50,275 nt of DNA from JBILCM01 sp044353165 (GTDB lineage Bacteria > Bacillota > Bacilli > Paenibacillales > YIM-B00363). The stretch spans positions 1 to 50,275 of the forward strand of contig JBILCM010000010.1 of assembly GCA_044353165.1 (NCBI GenBank), in the 5' to 3' direction. Within the stretch, counting starts at the first letter, position 1. Each line of letters opens with the position of its first letter. Under the pieces are notes generated by a model, which ran no database searches, had not been told where the DNA came from, and saw only the letters and a list, made by a program, of their open reading frames with translations. The translations under genes and the position numbers were made by a program. Shown piece after piece: positions 16,170 to 23,910 of this stretch.

Positions 16170-17258
16170 ATTTTAAAAACATACGAGTCTAGACTACTCC
16201 AAGTTAGAGATATACTGCGTGAAGAAGGTTTGGATGCTATATACATTTCACATCCAATCCATCGTAAATACATGACAGGTTTTACCGGTTCTGCTGGTTA
16301 TGCTGTAATTAGTCTCGATGATGCATGGTTATTTACTGATTTTCGATATGCCACGCAAGCCCTTAGTCAGGTTACAACATTCCAGGTTATGGAGTATGGT
16401 CCATCGAACGCCTTTGAATTGATCGCAACAACCCTTCGTGACCACCGAATTCATCGCATGGGGTTTGAGCAAAACCATATTACTTATGGTGCATTTCATA
16501 ACAGTTATGCAAATTTTTTTGGTCCACATTTCGAACTTGTTCCGACAGAAGGAATTATCGAGAAATTGCGTCGGATAAAGGATCCTGAAGAAATTACTTT
16601 GATCAAAAAGGCTGTTCAGCTTGCAGATGAAGCATTCGAACATATTTTGACAGTTGTAAAACCAGGGTTAACCGAGAAAGCAGTTGCACTTGAGCTAGAG
16701 ATGCATATGAGACAAAGGGGAGCAACCCAAGTTTCATTCGAGACGATCGTTGCCTCTGGGCCGCGTTCCGCGCTACCCCATGGGGTAGCGAGTGACCGTC
16801 TCATCTGCAATGATGAGTTTGTGAAATTTGATTTTGGGGCACTATTTCAACACTATTGTTCAGATATGACACGGACGATCATGATGGGGAAACCTACAGA
16901 ACAGCATCGCCAGATTTATAACATCGTTCGGGAAGCACAGGCTCATGTATTATCGCATCTGCGACCGGGGATGACAGGCCGTGAGGGCGATGCACTCGCA
17001 CGAAAAGTGATTGAGAAGTATGGATACGGCGAACATTTTGGACACGGTACGGGACATTCGTTGGGTATGGAAATTCATGAAAATCCGCGATTGAGTCTTA
17101 CCGAAGAGAGTATTCTCGAACCTGGCATTGTCATCACGGTTGAACCAGGCATCTACTTACCTGGCTTTGGCGGGGTGCGAATCGAGGATATTGTTGTTAT
17201 TACAGAAAGCGGCTGTGAAATTTTGACGCGTTCGAGTAAAGACTTTATGAGTATTTAG
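16170..17258 (+). CDS. yqhT: Xaa-Pro peptidase (M24 family, YqhT type), probable AUU start
   Basis: The M24 metallopeptidase is complete: DFGA and SDMTRT (metal Asp residues), GHGTGHSLGMEIHE (metal His) and EPGIYL plus GVRIED (metal Glu residues). The first conventional start, TTG 16230, would remove the first 20 residues that align with YqhT, and it lacks good spacing. Upstream the frame stays open to a stop at 16155, and the strong site GAGGTGGTGG (16156-16165) fits only ATT 16170. This gives 362 residues, close to YqhT. The enzyme removes N-terminal residues before proline in the cytoplasm. It likely shares a transcript with efp. Confidence 0.9.
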   Translation: MLKTYESRLLQVRDILREEGLDAIYISHPIHRKYMTGFTGSAGYAVISLDDAWLFTDFRYATQALSQVTTFQVMEYGPSNAFELIATTLRDHRIHRMGFEQNHITYGAFHNSYANFFGPHFELVPTEGIIEKLRRIKDPEEITLIKKAVQLADEAFEHILTVVKPGLTEKAVALELEMHMRQRGATQVSFETIVASGPRSALPHGVASDRLICNDEFVKFDFGALFQHYCSDMTRTIMMGKPTEQHRQIYNIVREAQAHVLSHLRPGMTGREGDALARKVIEKYGYGEHFGHGTGHSLGMEIHENPRLSLTEESILEPGIVITVEPGIYLPGFGGVRIEDIVVITESGCEILTRSSKDFMSI

Positions 17259-17323
17259 TGGGTATTCATGCATGTTTTCATGCACACAAAATATAATATT
17301 TTAAAATTTTAGGGGGATTTCAG

Positions 17324-17881
17324 TTGATTTCAGTAAATGATTTCAAGACAGGGCTGACCATTGAGGTTGAGAATGATATTTATTCGGTCATTGACTTTCA
17401 GCACGTTAAACCTGGCAAAGGCGCTGCATTCGTTCGCTCCAAGTTAAAAAACTTGCGCAACGGGAATATCGTTGAGCGAACGTTTCGTGCAGGTGAGAAC
17501 GTAGGCAGGGCAACTATCGACAATCGAGCCATGCAATATCTTTATAATTCTGGTACAGAGTACACTTTTATGGACACTGAAACATATGATCAAATCACAT
17601 TAAGTGAGCAACAATTGGAATGGGAAAAGAAATTTCTCATCGAAAATATGATTATTAATATTGCATCTTACCAAGGTGAAATCATTGGGATTAATTTACC
17701 CAACAGTGTAGAATTGAAAGTAATAGAGACTGAACCTGGGATTAAAGGAAATACGGCTACTGGTGCAACAAAGAATGCAAAACTTCAGACAGGTCACAAT
17801 GTTCAGGTTCCTTTGTTTATTAATGAGAACGATGTATTGTTGATCGATACACGTGAAGGGAAGTACATCTCTAGGGCTTAG
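17324..17881 (+). CDS. efp: Elongation factor P
   Basis: 185 residues, the normal length. The three-domain EF-P is recognisable: N-terminal KOW-like domain with QHVKPGKGAAFVRSKLKN (the Lys of PGKG is the modification site position), the central OB fold, and a C-terminal OB fold ending VPLFINENDVLLIDTREGKY. EF-P rescues ribosomes stalled at polyproline. TTG 17324 follows AGGGGGA. A TATAAT lies at 17292 and a 6-bp hairpin (TGCATG-TTTT-CATGCA) at 17269-17284, so a separate promoter is possible. Confidence 0.97.
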   Translation: MISVNDFKTGLTIEVENDIYSVIDFQHVKPGKGAAFVRSKLKNLRNGNIVERTFRAGENVGRATIDNRAMQYLYNSGTEYTFMDTETYDQITLSEQQLEWEKKFLIENMIINIASYQGEIIGINLPNSVELKVIETEPGIKGNTATGATKNAKLQTGHNVQVPLFINENDVLLIDTREGKYISRA

Positions 17882-17921
17882 AATCATTCAACTAAACAAG
17901 CATGCGGGGAGTGAGCACAAC

Positions 17922-19175
17922 TTGGCATTAATTGTGATGAAGTTCGGCGGTAGCTCCGTTGGGGATTCAGAACGTATAAAGCGGGTTGCCAACCGTGCAA
18001 TCCAAAGACATAAGGAAGGGAATCGCATTGTCCTAGTCGTCTCAGCGATGGGGGATACGACTGATGATTTGATTGAGTTATCACAACAAATCACACAATC
18101 CCCGCCAGCGCGGGAGATGGATATGTTATTGACTACAGGAGAACAAGTCTCTGTAGCATTATTATCCATGGCCATCCAATCGTTAGGTCAACAGGCGATT
18201 TCATTCACAGGTTGGCAGGCAGGAATTCGTACCGAAAAAACATATCGTAAAGCAAGAATCACGGATATACAGCCTGATCGTATTCATGCGGTTTTGGACA
18301 ATGGAAGTATTGCTGTTGTTGCAGGCTTTCAAGGAATTACAGAGGATGGAGAAATCACAACTTTAGGACGCGGAGGTTCAGATACAACGGCCGTTGCACT
18401 GGCTGCAGCTCTACATGCAGATTTGTGTGAAATATACACTGACGTCGATGGCATATACTCTACGGACCCACGCATTGTGAAAGTTGCCCGAAAACTGAAA
18501 GAAATCTCAAATGATGAGATGCTTGAATTAGCCAATTTGGGCGCGGCTGTTCTTCATCCTCGCGCTGTGGAGTATGCAAAGCATTATAAAGTGCCTCTCA
18601 CTGTAAGATCAAGTTTTAATCATCATGAAGGCACTATTGTGAAGGAGGACGCAACTATGGAGCAGGGTGTTGTCGTTAGCGGTATTGCATACGATAAGAA
18701 TGTTGCTAGGATTAGTATTCTAGGTGTGACGGATCAGCCAGGACAATTGGCTAAAGTTTTTACTGCGCTAGGCAAAGAAGGCATTAATGTCGATATCATC
18801 GTTCAAAGTGGTGTTCTTCATGGGAAAGCTGACTTTTCCTTCACGGTAAACTCCAATGAAGCTGAGACTGCAGTATCTATCATTCGTCAAATTCAACCTG
18901 AGGTTGGCTTTGATGATGTGTCCAGCGAATTAAATCTAGTAAAAATTTCAATTGTGGGTGCAGGGATGGTTAGTAATCCTGGAGTCGCTGCAAAAATGTT
19001 TGAAGCGATCTCAAACCAAGGTGTCAGCATTAAAATGGTGAGCACATCCGAAATAAAAGTATCTTGTGTTATCGCACAAGACAAGTTTCAAGATTGTGTA
19101 AAAGCTCTCCATACGGCATACGGATTGGATACTGAACAACAAGCGTTCATTGGGGGACCTAGTGAGCGGCGTTAA
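17922..19175 (+). CDS. lysC: Aspartate kinase (lysine-sensitive type, alpha and beta products)
   Basis: About 417 residues from TTG 17922, with GGGGAG 10 nt upstream; the frame is open earlier, into efp, but that start is not credible. The kinase domain has KFGGSSV at the start, TTGEQ, GFQGITEDGEITTLGRGGSDTTA; two ACT domains follow, ending SIVGAGMVSNPGVAAKMFEA and KMVSTSEIKVSCV. It phosphorylates aspartate, the first step to lysine, methionine, threonine and the spore-cortex precursor diaminopimelate. An internal start at 18657 probably gives a separate regulatory beta subunit. No lysine riboswitch precedes it. Confidence 0.96.
   Translation: MALIVMKFGGSSVGDSERIKRVANRAIQRHKEGNRIVLVVSAMGDTTDDLIELSQQITQSPPAREMDMLLTTGEQVSVALLSMAIQSLGQQAISFTGWQAGIRTEKTYRKARITDIQPDRIHAVLDNGSIAVVAGFQGITEDGEITTLGRGGSDTTAVALAAALHADLCEIYTDVDGIYSTDPRIVKVARKLKEISNDEMLELANLGAAVLHPRAVEYAKHYKVPLTVRSSFNHHEGTIVKEDATMEQGVVVSGIAYDKNVARISILGVTDQPGQLAKVFTALGKEGINVDIIVQSGVLHGKADFSFTVNSNEAETAVSIIRQIQPEVGFDDVSSELNLVKISIVGAGMVSNPGVAAKMFEAISNQGVSIKMVSTSEIKVSCVIAQDKFQDCVKALHTAYGLDTEQQAFIGGPSERR
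18642..18659 (+). promoter_or_regulatory. Internal ribosome binding site and start for the LysC beta subunit
   Basis: AAGGAGG (18642-18648) lies 8 nt before the in-frame ATG 18657 (codon 246). This is the best ribosome site in the gene, better than that of the full-length start. It is placed where B. subtilis aspartokinase II starts its beta subunit; the product would be a 172-residue ACT-domain protein. Confidence 0.8.
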
Positions 19176-19177
19176 CA

Positions 19178-19642
19178 TTATTTCAATTTGTCAAAAACGA
19201 ATGAGAATAATTTTAACAAGAATGCAGTAATTCCTGCAGCCATTAGTGGCCCTACAGGGATACCGCGCATAAATAGGATTCCTAAGATAGACCCGATCAC
19301 CAATCCCACGATCAACTCAGGATCCACTTTCAGCAAATCTAGACCTTTTCCGTTCATATAAGTAGCTAATGCACCTCCGGCTAGTGCAAGAATACCGGGA
19401 GCACTTGTGAATACGGTTATGATTTCTTTTGTTGAAATTCTTTCCGAAGCAAAAGGAACCAATACGCCCATAGTTAAAAATAAAAGGCCGAATTCTAGGC
19501 CTCTTCGTTCAATCATCGGTAAATAGCGATCGAGTGATACAAGTTTTACAATGAGCAGAATGCACGCTGCTGTAGTAATAATGTGTGAACGTCCCACCAA
19601 ACCAATAATAATCAATATGACCAATAATAATTCGCCGTTCAT
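19178..19642 (-). CDS. DUF441 (UPF0756) membrane protein
   Basis: 154 residues with four to five hydrophobic segments. The DUF441 pattern is clear: GLEFGLLFLTMGVLVPFA, SAPGILALAGGALATYMNGKG and VGLVIGSILGI.F..GIPVGPLMAAGI. Its function is unknown. It lies 71 bp downstream of comB on the same strand and converges on lysC with 2 bp between the stops. The ATG follows GAGGAGTCCTC read on the minus strand. It may be the third gene of the comA-comB transcript. Confidence 0.9.
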   Translation of the reverse strand: MNGELLLVILIIIGLVGRSHIITTAACILLIVKLVSLDRYLPMIERRGLEFGLLFLTMGVLVPFASERISTKEIITVFTSAPGILALAGGALATYMNGKGLDLLKVDPELIVGLVIGSILGILFMRGIPVGPLMAAGITAFLLKLFSFVFDKLK

Positions 19643-19713
19643 GAAGAGGACTCCTCACTTTGTTGGGTTCATCCCTAATTTATGAACGGCATTTTAATTT
19701 AGAACAAGCCTTG

Positions 19714-20427
19714 TTATTCCAATGGAAGCATCATTCCGTCACGCAAAATAGGTACAATATCCAATGTATTTTTTTGCGAACAAAATTGTACGTCATCTTT
19801 CAGTCCTAATGCAGCAAGTCGAATGCCTCCTTCACAAGATAGAAGAGTATCTTCAAGTCGATGTGAGCAACCTTCATATGCTTGTTCCATAGCCATGGAA
19901 AAATCGCTAAGGTGTAATGTTTGATCTGAGATCGCGCGAATTTCAGAAATAATTAACCCTGCACATACCCCATCTTCAAGGGCAAATCGTTCTTGCGTTC
20001 CAGCACATAGTAAAATCAGATCACGACGCAGCGATATAACCGCCTTTGCACAAGCTTTTGCATTCACAATAGCCCCAGCTAATAAGAAGGATGCATCGGT
20101 AGCGCTCTGAATGGCACGGGTTCCATTCGTTGTGGTGAACACAATTTTTTTACCTCGAACTTCCTGGGCTGAAAATTCGACAGGAGAATTACCTAAAGCA
20201 AAACCAGGAATTTTCACACAAGACCTTTCGCCTGCTAGCAGATCTTGTCTTGTTGCGATCTGCAACGCTTCTTCTATCGTTTCCACGGGAACAATGCCTT
20301 CTGCTCCATGTCCAAGCAGGGAAACCATGGTGCTCGTTGCTCGCAGCACATCGATTGCTATGACTGTTTTTCCTTCCACATCCCAATGTTTCATTTCCTT
20401 CAATGACGCGATACAATCTATGTGCAT
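19714..20427 (-). CDS. comB: 2-phosphosulfolactate phosphatase
   Basis: 237 residues, the normal ComB size. Family motifs include IAIDVLRATSTM near the N-terminus, LAGERSCVKIPGFALGNSP, KKIVFTTTNGTRAI and LCAGTQ. It removes phosphate from 2-phospho-3-sulfolactate to give sulfolactate, the second step of the phosphoenolpyruvate route to coenzyme M. In Bacilli that make no coenzyme M, sulfolactate is known as a spore solute (B. subtilis yitC). The gene starts 5 bp after comA on the minus strand with a GGGGGG-rich site. Confidence 0.92.
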   Translation of the reverse strand: MHIDCIASLKEMKHWDVEGKTVIAIDVLRATSTMVSLLGHGAEGIVPVETIEEALQIATRQDLLAGERSCVKIPGFALGNSPVEFSAQEVRGKKIVFTTTNGTRAIQSATDASFLLAGAIVNAKACAKAVISLRRDLILLCAGTQERFALEDGVCAGLIISEIRAISDQTLHLSDFSMAMEQAYEGCSHRLEDTLLSCEGGIRLAALGLKDDVQFCSQKNTLDIVPILRDGMMLPLE

Positions 20428-20432
20428 TCTAT

Positions 20433-21260
20433 TTATTCCCCCCTGCCATACAATATTTGATGATTCTGATCCATTTGCAATGTATCCGAACGTAGACCTC
20501 TTCGGAGTGACTCTAAGGAAAAGACGTCTTCGGGCGATATATTCCCAAGATTTAGATCTAACCCAAACCGTTGCAATAAGTGAGCTTGTTGTGATTTAAG
20601 CGGAGCCTCCCACATTAGCTTTGTTGCATCAGGAATGAATTGAACAATAGATTCGATGTCTTGCTCTCGGAGTGCACCTTGATCATCAAATATGCCTACC
20701 CCAACGCCTGATTCCCTTGATTCAATCGTCACGAATGCTGCGCCCAACTCTGTATCAATGACGAACGTTTCCAGCAGTTCATCTGTATTCACTGTAGAAC
20801 CTTTACTCTTTTTTCCGTATTCTGTCACAACCGTTAGCCCTTCGTCAATCCCTCTTACGATTAAAGAACTTCGCAAATTTCGGCTAAGTGATATTGTTCC
20901 ATCAGAAATTTCAATTGCACTAAATTTCAAATTTTTCATTTCCTGAAAGAACGTATCTACTTGTTGTTGCATAATCGCAACTTCAAGGAATGTTCCACCC
21001 GGCATGATCTTTATATTGTGTTCGTGGGCCAACTCAATTTTTTGTTTTAATACGTCCCGAGGATAAAGGACAGATGTGCCAAAACCAAGCTTGATCATAT
21101 CCATATAGGGCGAAGCGATAGAGAGTAAATCTTCATATGCCCGTAAACCCAATCCTTTATCAATGATCATCGTTAGTGCATTTTTTCTTGGTTTTTGATT
21201 TCTCATTCCGATCGGATCATGAAGTTTTGGATGCCATTGTGTATTTGCAACATATTCCAT
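20433..21260 (-). CDS. comA: Phosphosulfolactate synthase
   Basis: 275 residues, a TIM barrel of the ComA family. Diagnostic stretches are TMIIDKGLGLRAYEDLL, YMDMIKLGFGTSVLY, IMPGGTFLEVA and FSAIEISDGTISL, with active-site Lys and Glu. It adds sulfite to phosphoenolpyruvate, giving phosphosulfolactate. GAAGGAG lies upstream of ATG 21260. It forms a pair with comB next to the spoIIIA locus and is divergent from yqhV; the later coenzyme M genes are absent from the window, so the product is probably sulfolactate for the spore. Confidence 0.92.
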   Translation of the reverse strand: MEYVANTQWHPKLHDPIGMRNQKPRKNALTMIIDKGLGLRAYEDLLSIASPYMDMIKLGFGTSVLYPRDVLKQKIELAHEHNIKIMPGGTFLEVAIMQQQVDTFFQEMKNLKFSAIEISDGTISLSRNLRSSLIVRGIDEGLTVVTEYGKKSKGSTVNTDELLETFVIDTELGAAFVTIESRESGVGVGIFDDQGALREQDIESIVQFIPDATKLMWEAPLKSQQAHLLQRFGLDLNLGNISPEDVFSLESLRRGLRSDTLQMDQNHQILYGRGE

Positions 21261-21395
21261 TCAGCGAACTCCTTCGTTATTTGGATTCAGTTCATGCTGA
21301 GAGCAATATATGCAAATTTCAGACTAGGTGTGCCCAGTATGCTAAAAGAAGACGAGCCTGCATATAGTCAAAAGAAGGGAGGATGACACGATCCA

Positions 21396-21662
21396 ATGTT
21401 AACAAAAATCGTAATAAGCATGGCAATACTTCGTATACTGTCAAGTTTCATTGAGCTGATTGCAGCAATTCTGATTTTTCGCTCCAACAGCGTCGAGAAA
21501 GCATTGCTGATTAATTCGTTGCTTGCCTTGGTCGGTCCTCTTGTTTTTATTTCGATCACCACGATTGGCTTGATAGGAATTGCAGACAAATTATCATTCC
21601 AAAAACTCATTTGGATCATAGTGGGTATTTCTTGTTTATTTATCGGAGTTTTGAAGAAATAA
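21396..21662 (+). CDS. yqhV: DUF2619 membrane protein YqhV
   Basis: 88 residues with three hydrophobic segments (ILRILSSFIELIAAILIF, LINSLLALVGPLVFISITTIGLIGIA, LIWIIVGISCLFIGVL). Size, topology and location right before spoIIIAA match B. subtilis YqhV, whose function is not defined. ATG 21396 has AAGGGAGG, but 13 nt away, longer than usual. An ATG nearer that site (21384) is out of frame. Confidence 0.85.
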   Translation: MLTKIVISMAILRILSSFIELIAAILIFRSNSVEKALLINSLLALVGPLVFISITTIGLIGIADKLSFQKLIWIIVGISCLFIGVLKK

Positions 21663-21668
21663 TCCGAT

Positions 21669-21696
21669 GCATAATCAGCATGACCAAGCATACATA
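21669..21696 (+). promoter_or_regulatory. Candidate sigma-E promoter of the spoIIIA operon
   Basis: GCATAAT (21669-21675), 13 nt, CATACATA (21689-21696). This resembles the sigma-E consensus (kmATATT, 13-15 nt, CATACAAT) in five to six of eight -10 bases. The B. subtilis operon is sigma-E dependent in the mother cell, which fits. Confidence 0.55.
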
Positions 21697-21724
21697 TTTG
21701 AGTAAGTGAAGGGGGGACATACCT

Positions 21725-22729
21725 TTGTGGACTGCCGTGCTGGAATGTTTACCATCAACGATTCGGCCCATTTTAGAACCACTGTCGCATGAATATGCCA
21801 ATAAAGCTGAAGAAATTCGTATTCGCATTAATCGACCACTTGAGGTTGCATATCAGGGCGGTTTTACATTCGTAACACCTCTAGGACATCCAACGAATGA
21901 TGCTTCTATGGCATTTTGTCCGACAAAAGAAGACGGGTTGCGACTGCTTGACCGTATCGCAAAACACTCCCTATACACGATGGAGGAGGAATTACGCCGC
22001 GGTTATATCACAATTGGGGGTGGGCACCGCATCGGTTTGGCTGGAAGGGTAGTACTTGAGAACGGGAATGTAAGATCGATTAAAAATATTACAGGTTTTA
22101 ATGTAAGGATTGCAAGGGAAGTCCATGGCACAGCAGAACAATTCGCGCACTTTCTACGTGATTCTAAGACTTCTTTATTTTATCACACGCTTATTATTTC
22201 ACCGCCTCAGCGAGGAAAAACGACATTTCTTCGCGATCTTGCAAGACATATTTCATCTAATAAAAATACAACACAACCCAACGGTCAAAAAAAACGTCAC
22301 GCATTCAAGGTGGGGATTGTTGATGAACGTTCAGAGATTGCTGCTTGTATAGAGGGCATACCCTCATTCGACGTTGGATCGCGAACGGATGTATTAGATG
22401 GATGTCCGAAAGCAGAAGGGATGATGATGATGATTCGTTCATTGTCTCCAGAGATTATTATTGTTGACGAAATCGGACGCGTTGAAGATACTTCTGCAAT
22501 CATGGAAGCTATCCATGCAGGAATTACAGTAATTGCAAGCGTGCATGGTCGAGATCTTAGCGATGTACAAAAACGTCCTTCATTAGCCCCACTATTTGGA
22601 GAGCGAGTCTTTGGACGATTTGTCATTCTCAGCAGTAAAGGCTCTGTTGGCCAAATATCGGAAATTTGTAAAGCGGATGGAAGTCCCATCTATGTTTCCG
22701 CAATGGCAAAACAGCTCGAACGGAGCTGA
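21725..22729 (+). CDS. spoIIIAA: Stage III sporulation ATPase SpoIIIAA
   Basis: 334 residues, with an AAA-type secretion ATPase fold. The P-loop SPPQRGKTTFLRDLAR lies near residue 160; the first Gly of the usual GPP is Ser. Walker B-like IIIVDEIGR and the box GIPSFDVGSRTDVLDGCPKAEGM are family signatures. It is the motor of the SpoIIIA-SpoIIQ channel that keeps the forespore metabolically active. TTG 21725 follows GGGGGGA. Its stop overlaps the spoIIIAB start. Confidence 0.95.
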   Translation: MWTAVLECLPSTIRPILEPLSHEYANKAEEIRIRINRPLEVAYQGGFTFVTPLGHPTNDASMAFCPTKEDGLRLLDRIAKHSLYTMEEELRRGYITIGGGHRIGLAGRVVLENGNVRSIKNITGFNVRIAREVHGTAEQFAHFLRDSKTSLFYHTLIISPPQRGKTTFLRDLARHISSNKNTTQPNGQKKRHAFKVGIVDERSEIAACIEGIPSFDVGSRTDVLDGCPKAEGMMMMIRSLSPEIIIVDEIGRVEDTSAIMEAIHAGITVIASVHGRDLSDVQKRPSLAPLFGERVFGRFVILSSKGSVGQISEICKADGSPIYVSAMAKQLERS

Positions 22730-23256
22730 TGCAATTGTTACAGTGGATGGGATCATTATTGGTTTTAATATCAGGAGCGGCATTAGGCTTGGTTCAGGCA
22801 TCCCGATTTGCGAAACGTCCCAGAGAACTTAGACATCTGATCCAGGCATTAACTGCGTTGGAGACAGAAATCGTATACGGGGTATCACCGTTGCCAACCG
22901 CATTTGTTCGTATTGCAGGCACCTTACCAAATCCGGTTGCTAAAATTTTTTTTGAAGCTGCACAACGAATGAATTTTCAAACATCTGAACGCTCGGCTGG
23001 TATATGTTGGATTGAATCTGTTCATGCGGTATGGCCGCATTCAGCCATGCGAGAGCGAGAAAAAGAAACATTAATGGCGCTGGCATCAACGTTGGGCATT
23101 ACCGACCGCAATGATCAGTCCAAACATATACGATTAGCCATTCAACAACTTAACATTGAAGAGTCATTAGCAAGGGATGAGCAAAACCGATATGAGAAAA
23201 TGTGGAGAAGTCTTGGCATATTAATCGCAGTGCTGATTGTCATTTTAATGTATTGA
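22729..23256 (+). CDS. spoIIIAB: Stage III sporulation protein SpoIIIAB
   Basis: 175 residues, with N- and C-terminal hydrophobic segments flanking a helical domain; FAKRPRELRHLIQALTALETEIVYG and PLPTAF are typical of the family. Its domain resembles GspF of type II secretion. It overlaps spoIIIAA by one base (ctgATGc) and is translated with the operon. Confidence 0.94.
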   Translation: MQLLQWMGSLLVLISGAALGLVQASRFAKRPRELRHLIQALTALETEIVYGVSPLPTAFVRIAGTLPNPVAKIFFEAAQRMNFQTSERSAGICWIESVHAVWPHSAMREREKETLMALASTLGITDRNDQSKHIRLAIQQLNIEESLARDEQNRYEKMWRSLGILIAVLIVILMY

Positions 23257-23269
23257 GGGTGGTGAACGT

Positions 23270-23473
23270 ATGAACGAAGATGTCAACGCTATATTTCAAA
23301 TTGCAGCTGTCGGCATCATCGTTGCCATGATTCATACTGTGTTAAAACAAATGGGGAAAGAAGATTATGCACACTGGGTAACATTGATTGGATTTGTAGT
23401 TGTTTTATTCATGGTTATTCGCAAACTAGACCAACTTTTTCAAGAGATAAAAACGATCTTTTTGTTTCAATAA
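23270..23473 (+). CDS. spoIIIAC: Stage III sporulation protein SpoIIIAC
   Basis: 67 residues with two membrane segments, the usual size. It matches the SpoIIIAC/AD family: FQIAAVGIIVAMIHTVLKQMGKEDYAHWVTLIGF. It is a membrane component of the channel complex. The GAGGGTGGTG site precedes the ATG. Confidence 0.94.
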   Translation: MNEDVNAIFQIAAVGIIVAMIHTVLKQMGKEDYAHWVTLIGFVVVLFMVIRKLDQLFQEIKTIFLFQ

Positions 23474-23485
23474 GATGGTGGTGCC

Positions 23486-23878
23486 ATGGATATTGTAAAC
23501 ATCGTAGGTATTGGTTTAATAGCAACGCTACTCATATTAATTTTGCAGGAGCAGAAAACGGTTGTCACCTTTTTACTTTCATTATTTGTAGGCATCGTTA
23601 TTTTTTTGTTTATTATAGGAAAAATCGCTGAAGTGATTGCTATGCTGCAACGACTCGCTGATCAAACCAAAGTCAACGCCGTGTATTTCCAGACGATTTT
23701 GAAGATCATGGGTATCGCATACGTTACGGAGTTTGGTGCTCAAATTGTGCGCGATGCAGGTCAAGAAGCGATCGCTTCAAAAATCGAACTCGCTGGTAAA
23801 GTTTTAATAATGGTCCTAGCTATTCCAATTATTACGGTTGTGATTGAGACAGTGGTTGATTTGTTTCCTGCAACGTAA
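23486..23878 (+). CDS. spoIIIAD: Stage III sporulation protein SpoIIIAD
   Basis: 130 residues, four hydrophobic segments. GIAYVTEFGAQIVRDAGQEAIASKIELAGKVLIM is the typical core, shared with the SpoIIIAC family. A membrane part of the mother-cell channel. The next gene, spoIIIAE, begins shortly after. Confidence 0.94.
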   Translation: MDIVNIVGIGLIATLLILILQEQKTVVTFLLSLFVGIVIFLFIIGKIAEVIAMLQRLADQTKVNAVYFQTILKIMGIAYVTEFGAQIVRDAGQEAIASKIELAGKVLIMVLAIPIITVVIETVVDLFPAT

Positions 23879-23910
23879 TCGTTATTTCATATGGGAGGTG
23901 ATGAACATTC

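Noticed and set aside
17269..17284. TGCATG-TTTT-CATGCA hairpin before efp as a terminator
   Set aside because: No T tract follows and the stem is only 6 bp; it overlaps the -35 position of a possible efp promoter.
17882..17921. Lysine riboswitch before lysC
   Set aside because: The efp-lysC gap is 40 bp, too short for an L-box.
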